This document shows, piece after piece, positions 59,851 to 64,000 of a stretch of 64,000 nucleotides of DNA. Both the position numbers and the translations under genes were made by a program. The DNA comes from Lactobacillus gasseri ATCC 33323 = JCM 1131 (GTDB lineage Bacteria > Bacillota > Bacilli > Lactobacillales > Lactobacillaceae). The number at the start of each line of letters is the position of its first letter. Within the stretch, counting starts at the first letter, position 1. The notes under the pieces are model-generated. The model was not told where the DNA came from, searched no databases, and was given only the letters and a program-made list of their open reading frames with translations. The stretch is taken from the NCBI RefSeq assembly GCF_000014425.1, contig NC_008530.1, positions 62,001 to 126,000 on the forward strand, in the 5' to 3' direction.

Positions 59851-61419
59851 TTCGTCTTCAGGTTCAATAATTAATGACTCTGCTAACAAAACGTCGTTAT
59901 ATAGATTTAAAATATAGGTTCGATATTTGCTTTCCTTTTGCCCAATCATTTCTAGATATTCGCGTTCAATCGCAAAAGCCCTAAAAAAAGCAAGACGCTG
60001 TAGATACTGTTCTGATTTGCTTAGGTTAGGCTGGTCAATTGTTTTTAGTAGAACGCGCATATACTCACGTGTTTTAACAACTCGTTTTTGATTAAGTAGG
60101 GTATAGATAACATGGCGTTTTACTCTTTGCGGTAAATACATTTTATGAACGACAACTAAGGCGCGTTTAACCATTTCACTTCGTATTTTATCCATTACAA
60201 TATGAGCTTCTTCGTCACTGACATTATGCGGAAGAATAAATTGAAAGACAATTATTGGAACAAGCATACTTAAAATAATTAAAACAGCCTCAGACATGAT
60301 GACTAGGTTATAACTTTGACTTCCTAGGAAGTCAACGCTTATCGTTAATGCTAATGCTAAAGTAACTGCACCATGAATCCCTCCAAGTGAAAAGACTATG
60401 CTTTCTCTTCGATCATAACGAATAATTAAGCGACCATATAGGTAACGAACTAGCAAGTTGGCAAGGTAGACTATAATGCCAACAATAATCCATTTAGCTA
60501 AATCTCCATTAAAGAGCTTATTACGTGAAATTCTTACCATCATTAATCCTAAAATAATGAAGACCATACTATTAAAGATATCAGAAATAAGATTTTGTAA
60601 GTCTCGGCTCATATGAACCTGTCTTGAATTAAGTAATAAACTTTGCTGAGATTCTGCATTATGTAAGAGACCAGCCACTACCACAGCGATAATTCCGGAA
60701 ACCTGTAGATGTTCTGCTAAAGCATACAAGGCTAATGGGGTAAGAATATAAATAAGATTTTGAGCATTTAAGGAATTAAATCTGGATCTGACAAGAGTCT
60801 GACGAAAAATAATTATTACCCACGCTACAGCAAAGCCTAAGACTGCACCGCCAATCGAAGAAATACAAAAGTCCTGAATAGTCTGTCCATAATTAATATA
60901 TCCGTTTGCAAACCAAAGCAGGCTCATGTTAAGCAAGATAATCCCAGACGCATCGTTAAAAAGTGATTCGGCCCTTAAGGCTGACATTACACGACGAGGC
61001 ATCCGTAATCCATTCGTTACCGCTTCACTTGCTGTAGCATCTGTTGGCGTACTAATACTGCCGATAATAAATGCAAGCGGTAAGCTAACGTCAGTAAGCA
61101 GATGGATGCTAAAGCCACTAACAATTAAAGCCAGTAAAACCATGATAATAGTTAGTCCAATTATCTCTTTAATACGTCGGCCAACGTTATGAATCCTAGT
61201 CTTTTGACCTTCAAAAAATAAAAGTGGCGCAACGATCAATTCCATAAAAATTTCTGAATCAAAACTGGCAACTTGTTGGTTTAAAAAGGGGACAAGACCA
61301 ATAATGATTCCGATGATCATACTTATATAGTTAACTGATACTTTATCAATTGCTTGGGCAATAATAATACTAATAGCAGCTGCAATTGCTAGAGTAAAAG
61401 TTGAAATCATAAGTTCCAT
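59848..61419 (-). CDS. Na+/H+ antiporter, CPA1 (NhaP/NHE-like) family
   Basis: A 523-residue protein with about 12 helices in the first 390 residues. Ion-site motifs are visible: FNDASGIILLNMSLL carrying the Asp pair of the transport helix, GSISTPTDATASEAV (the TPTDA motif typical of CPA1), and the late GGIHGAVTLALALT. A C-terminal cytoplasmic domain of about 120 residues follows, rich in Arg/Lys helices. It exports Na+ or K+ in exchange for protons, aiding pH and salt tolerance. Confidence 0.93.
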   Translation of the reverse strand: MELMISTFTLAIAAAISIIIAQAIDKVSVNYISMIIGIIIGLVPFLNQQVASFDSEIFMELIVAPLLFFEGQKTRIHNVGRRIKEIIGLTIIMVLLALIVSGFSIHLLTDVSLPLAFIIGSISTPTDATASEAVTNGLRMPRRVMSALRAESLFNDASGIILLNMSLLWFANGYINYGQTIQDFCISSIGGAVLGFAVAWVIIIFRQTLVRSRFNSLNAQNLIYILTPLALYALAEHLQVSGIIAVVVAGLLHNAESQQSLLLNSRQVHMSRDLQNLISDIFNSMVFIILGLMMVRISRNKLFNGDLAKWIIVGIIVYLANLLVRYLYGRLIIRYDRRESIVFSLGGIHGAVTLALALTISVDFLGSQSYNLVIMSEAVLIILSMLVPIIVFQFILPHNVSDEEAHIVMDKIRSEMVKRALVVVHKMYLPQRVKRHVIYTLLNQKRVVKTREYMRVLLKTIDQPNLSKSEQYLQRLAFFRAFAIEREYLEMIGQKESKYRTYILNLYNDVLLAESLIIEPEDE

Positions 61420-61527
61420 AGTTTAGATTTACCTCAGATAAATTACTATTTTTTAATAATTAGTAAAAACTTTTAATGCTACTATATTAGCATACTCACC
61501 ATTTAGGTTATTAGGGAAGGTGAAGAT

Positions 61528-62610
61528 GTGAAAAAGAATCAAAAAGTTTGGCTTAGTTTAACGACTTTAATTGTTGGCATAGTTTTTACGGCAATTACGT
61601 ATTTTTCTACAACTTTTGCTAGCAAGCCAATTGCTGTAATTACCGATAATCACATTCAAGACACGCTAATTAATAAAACCAAAGACAATTATGAAAATAA
61701 AGATGAAGTTAGGCAACAAATATTGCATTTAAAAATCATCTCAGGAAAATACCGAGGTAAGAGATTCGTTGTTACCAATACCTACTCTCCTTCACAGGCT
61801 GTTTCACAAAAATATCGTCCTCATCAACGTGTGATTGTATCTTTTATTAAAGAAAAGCCAAAATTAGTTGAACCTAAACGTGATTGGGTAGTTGTCTTGA
61901 GCATGTTTTTGACTATTAGTCTGATCATTTTAATCACAGGAAAACAAGCCAGTTTATTATTAATTTCAATGGTTTTGAATAGCATTATTTTTTATTTTGT
62001 AATTAAAAATGATATTAAAGAAAATGGAACTAAAATTTTCTTAGTTTATGGTATTGCGGCCATTTTGTTTACCCTTATTTCCCTGATAATTGTACAAGGC
62101 TTTAATCAGAAAATGATTGTTACATTATGCGCTACGCTTTTAGGAGTTTTTGTGTCGTTTGGAATTTTTTATTTAGTTATGAGGTTGACACATGAACACG
62201 GGATTGACTATGAAGCAGTTGATTATGCAACGCAAGATCCGCGTGCGCTATTTTTATCTCAGACCATTTTAGGAGTTCTTGGAGCTGTAATGGATGAAGC
62301 GACTGATATCGTTTCAAGTCTTTATGCATTAGCTAAGCATAAGGTTGACTTAACTTTTAAGGAGTTATTTCTTAGTGGCCGGACCTTAGGACAAGAAATT
62401 ATGGGGCCATTAATAAATGTATTAGTACTGATTTTTATGGCCGAAGCGCTCCCTATGACAATTTTGTATCTAAGAGATAATAATACTTTAGTTTATACTT
62501 TTAAATATACTCTTTCTTTAGGTGTAATTCAGAGCTTAAGTTCAGCGATAGGCATAGTTTTAACTGTGATTTTTGCCACTCTTGCTAGTTCTGTCTTTTT
62601 AAAAAAATAA
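61528..62610 (+). CDS. YibE/F family membrane protein
   Basis: A 360-residue protein. One N-terminal helix (WLSLTTLIVGIVFTAITYFS) anchors a soluble segment of about 80 residues (IKEKPKL at its end), then about seven helices (120-355) with the family's QTILGVLGAVMDEATDIVSSLYAL and IMGPLINVLVL. GTG start with GGGAAGG upstream; an overlapping ATG two bases earlier is out of frame. YibE/F proteins occur in adjacent pairs; function unknown. Confidence 0.9.
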   Translation: MKKNQKVWLSLTTLIVGIVFTAITYFSTTFASKPIAVITDNHIQDTLINKTKDNYENKDEVRQQILHLKIISGKYRGKRFVVTNTYSPSQAVSQKYRPHQRVIVSFIKEKPKLVEPKRDWVVVLSMFLTISLIILITGKQASLLLISMVLNSIIFYFVIKNDIKENGTKIFLVYGIAAILFTLISLIIVQGFNQKMIVTLCATLLGVFVSFGIFYLVMRLTHEHGIDYEAVDYATQDPRALFLSQTILGVLGAVMDEATDIVSSLYALAKHKVDLTFKELFLSGRTLGQEIMGPLINVLVLIFMAEALPMTILYLRDNNTLVYTFKYTLSLGVIQSLSSAIGIVLTVIFATLASSVFLKK

Positions 62611-62631
62611 AAAAGTAGAGGGGGCAGTAAA

Positions 62632-63393
62632 ATGACAACTTTAACGGCCCTATTGATAATTCTCTTAATTTTAATGATTATCGTTGGTGGAAAAACTGGC
62701 CTTAAAAGTTACCTTAGCGTAGTTATTAATGCCTGTTTGTTAATTCTTGTTGCTTTGTTAATTTCTTGGGGAGTAAATATAATTTTAGTAGGAGTAATTT
62801 TTATTCCTTTAAAATTATTAACAATTATTTATTTAGGGACGCATGATTACACTGTAGCTAAGAACGCATTTTTGACGGCCCTGTGCGTGAGTTTGATCGT
62901 AATGCTGATAATTATCCTGTTTGAGAGCTTAGCTCAGACTCAGGGCTTTGGAGACCAGGCAGGAGAAGAATTAATTGGTTTATCGTTGAATGTAGGAATC
63001 AGTTTCGCTCAAATAGCTATTTTAGTTGCGATTTTTTCAATGCTAGGAGCCATTGCAGAAGCAAGTGTAGCGATGAGTGCAGGATTACTTGAATTAAAAA
63101 GGCATGATCCAAATATTACACAGAAACAATTGATCAAGAGCGGAAATGAAGTTGGTTCTGATGTATTAGGAACAGCCATGAATACGATTTTATTTGGTTT
63201 ATTTGGTAGCTTTTTGCCAATATTTATTTGGTATATGAGGTTAAATTATTCATTGTTTGAGATTTTAAATGATAAACTTTTTGTAGATGAATTTTTAATT
63301 ATTGTGTATTCATTTATCGGTGTACTTTTAACAGTTCCATTGACGACGATATTTTTAGCACATACGTTAACGCATGACGAAATTAAGAAATAA
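62632..63393 (+). CDS. YibE/F family membrane protein, second of the pair
   Basis: A 253-residue protein with about seven helices and the family features SMLGAIAEASVAMSAGLLEL and GSDVLGTAMNTILFGLFGSFLP. It lacks the soluble N-terminal segment of the first protein. The gap from the first gene is 21 bases, with GAGGGGG before the ATG. The two are probably subunits of one complex. Confidence 0.9.
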   Translation: MTTLTALLIILLILMIIVGGKTGLKSYLSVVINACLLILVALLISWGVNIILVGVIFIPLKLLTIIYLGTHDYTVAKNAFLTALCVSLIVMLIIILFESLAQTQGFGDQAGEELIGLSLNVGISFAQIAILVAIFSMLGAIAEASVAMSAGLLELKRHDPNITQKQLIKSGNEVGSDVLGTAMNTILFGLFGSFLPIFIWYMRLNYSLFEILNDKLFVDEFLIIVYSFIGVLLTVPLTTIFLAHTLTHDEIKK

Positions 63394-63414
63394 ATTGCAT
63401 AGAGGCTTAGCAAG

Positions 63415-64000
63415 ATGAAAGTAGAGTATTTAACACAAAAGAATTTTAATAATCGCGAGTTTAAAATCACGTATTATGGATTACAAGATAATCCGCAGCT
63501 TTTGCAAAAAAAGAGACCGTTGATACTCGTTTTTCCTGGAGGAAGTTTTGACCATTTATCTTTAAGAGAGGGAGAACCAGTAGCATTGGCATATGCAGCT
63601 CGTGGCTTTAATGCCGCAGTTGTTTCATATAATCTAACTACTGATCCAGGTAAAATATATCCTGATGCGGCCTTATCAGGATTAAAGGCTATTTCTTATT
63701 TTAGAAAAAATAGTGAAAAGTTAGGAATTGATCAAGATCGAATTACTACGATCGGATTTTCTGCAGGTGGTCATGTTGTTAGTTCAATGAATGTGATGGC
63801 AGAAAGTGAAAAATGGCAGGCAAAATATAATTTTAACCATGATCAAGTAGCACCTAATGCCACAATCTTGGGCTATCCTTTAATTAATATTAAAGACATT
63901 GGCTTTCCATTACCACCTGATGCTAATCAAAAAATGCCTACTGTTAAAGAATTATTAGATACTGCTTTAGGAGTAACGCCTGATACGCCACCGACTTTTA
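63415..64000 (+). CDS. Esterase/lipase of the alpha/beta hydrolase fold (acetyl-esterase-like), cut by window end
   Basis: 195 residues are visible from the ATG at 63415; the gene runs past the window. The oxyanion motif VFPGGSFDHLS (near residue 45) and the nucleophile elbow GFSAGGHV (Ser near 117) match the BD-FAE/Aes group of carboxylesterases. The rest of the triad lies outside. It starts 21 bases after the YibE/F pair, so it could share a transcript. Substrate unknown; a short-chain or acetyl ester is likely. Confidence 0.85.
   Translation, partial: MKVEYLTQKNFNNREFKITYYGLQDNPQLLQKKRPLILVFPGGSFDHLSLREGEPVALAYAARGFNAAVVSYNLTTDPGKIYPDAALSGLKAISYFRKNSEKLGIDQDRITTIGFSAGGHVVSSMNVMAESEKWQAKYNFNHDQVAPNATILGYPLINIKDIGFPLPPDANQKMPTVKELLDTALGVTPDTPPTF

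Noticed and set aside
1-64000. CRISPR arrays, insertion sequences, prophage or plasmid genes
   Set aside because: No regularly spaced repeats, transposases, integrases or phage structural genes were seen.

Overview
The window is AT-rich chromosomal DNA from a low-GC Gram-positive lactic acid bacterium. It most resembles the Lactobacillus gasseri / johnsonii / paragasseri group. The reasons are a bile salt hydrolase behind two tandem MFS transporters (the cbsT1-cbsT2-cbsH arrangement described in L. johnsonii), the walRK-yycHI-walJ-htrA-rlmH block, a Lactobacillus-type S-layer-associated (SLAP-like) repeat on a secreted CAP protein, and peptidase and amino-acid uptake genes typical of the group. 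No phage, transposase, CRISPR array or rRNA was seen. Species assignment is inference from gene content, not a database match.

Layout. 1-7.4 kb: end of an amino-acid permease, a LysR regulator, a flavinylated fumarate-reductase-like flavoprotein, BrnQ, a MenG/UbiE methyltransferase, proline iminopeptidase and a PepSY lipoprotein. 7.4-11.1 kb (minus): bile-salt locus with an intact hydrolase, one intact transporter and one transporter interrupted by a single in-frame TGA. 11.3-15.7 kb (minus): five-gene operon of two PlsC-like acyltransferases flanking three GT8 glycosyltransferases, probably for a surface glycolipid or acylated glycan. 15.8-16.1 kb: two identical tRNA-Lys(CTT) genes in a tandem duplication. 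16.2-24 kb: WalRK cell-wall two-component operon, HtrA, a gene-free stretch rich in DnaA-box-like sites, and RlmH. 24-26.8 kb (minus): TPP-riboswitch-controlled ECF transporter YkoEDC. 26.8-31.3 kb: AraC regulator, HtpX/LemA, an SLC13/ArsB-type transporter, an Fe-S family protein and a 46-residue basic protein.

31.4-34.9 kb: an overlapping four-gene operon that looks like a polysaccharide synthase. It encodes a membrane protein with a degenerate GGDEF domain, a 48-residue membrane peptide, a processive GT2 and a membrane-anchored GH8 hydrolase. This is the best candidate in the window for an undescribed system. 35-39.3 kb: HD and HNH proteins, then a lysine-riboswitch-controlled lysine ABC transporter. 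39.3-47.2 kb: DNA repair genes (a 3-methyladenine glycosylase with a frameshifted start and an alkyltransferase-like protein lacking the catalytic Cys), TerC, a sirtuin, cardiolipin synthase with an apparent ATT start, a zinc peptidase, a DUF915 hydrolase and RNase H. 47.2-56 kb: a candidate small RNA, a DUF1002 protein, a GT2, a hydrolase, Prs, a CPBP protease, an amino-acid permease behind a terminator-like leader, and a TetR/membrane-protein pair. 56.3-64 kb: CAP/SLAP secreted protein, Ddl, a DNA-binding coiled-coil protein with a possible membrane anchor, a Na+/H+ antiporter, a YibE/F pair and the start of an esterase.

Together the genes concern the cell envelope (WalRK, HtrA, Ddl, Cls, GT8/PlsC, GT2/GH8), gut adaptation (bile salts) and uptake of amino acids and thiamine by an auxotroph. 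Control is visible through two riboswitches, two operon-internal or leader hairpins and many intrinsic terminators.
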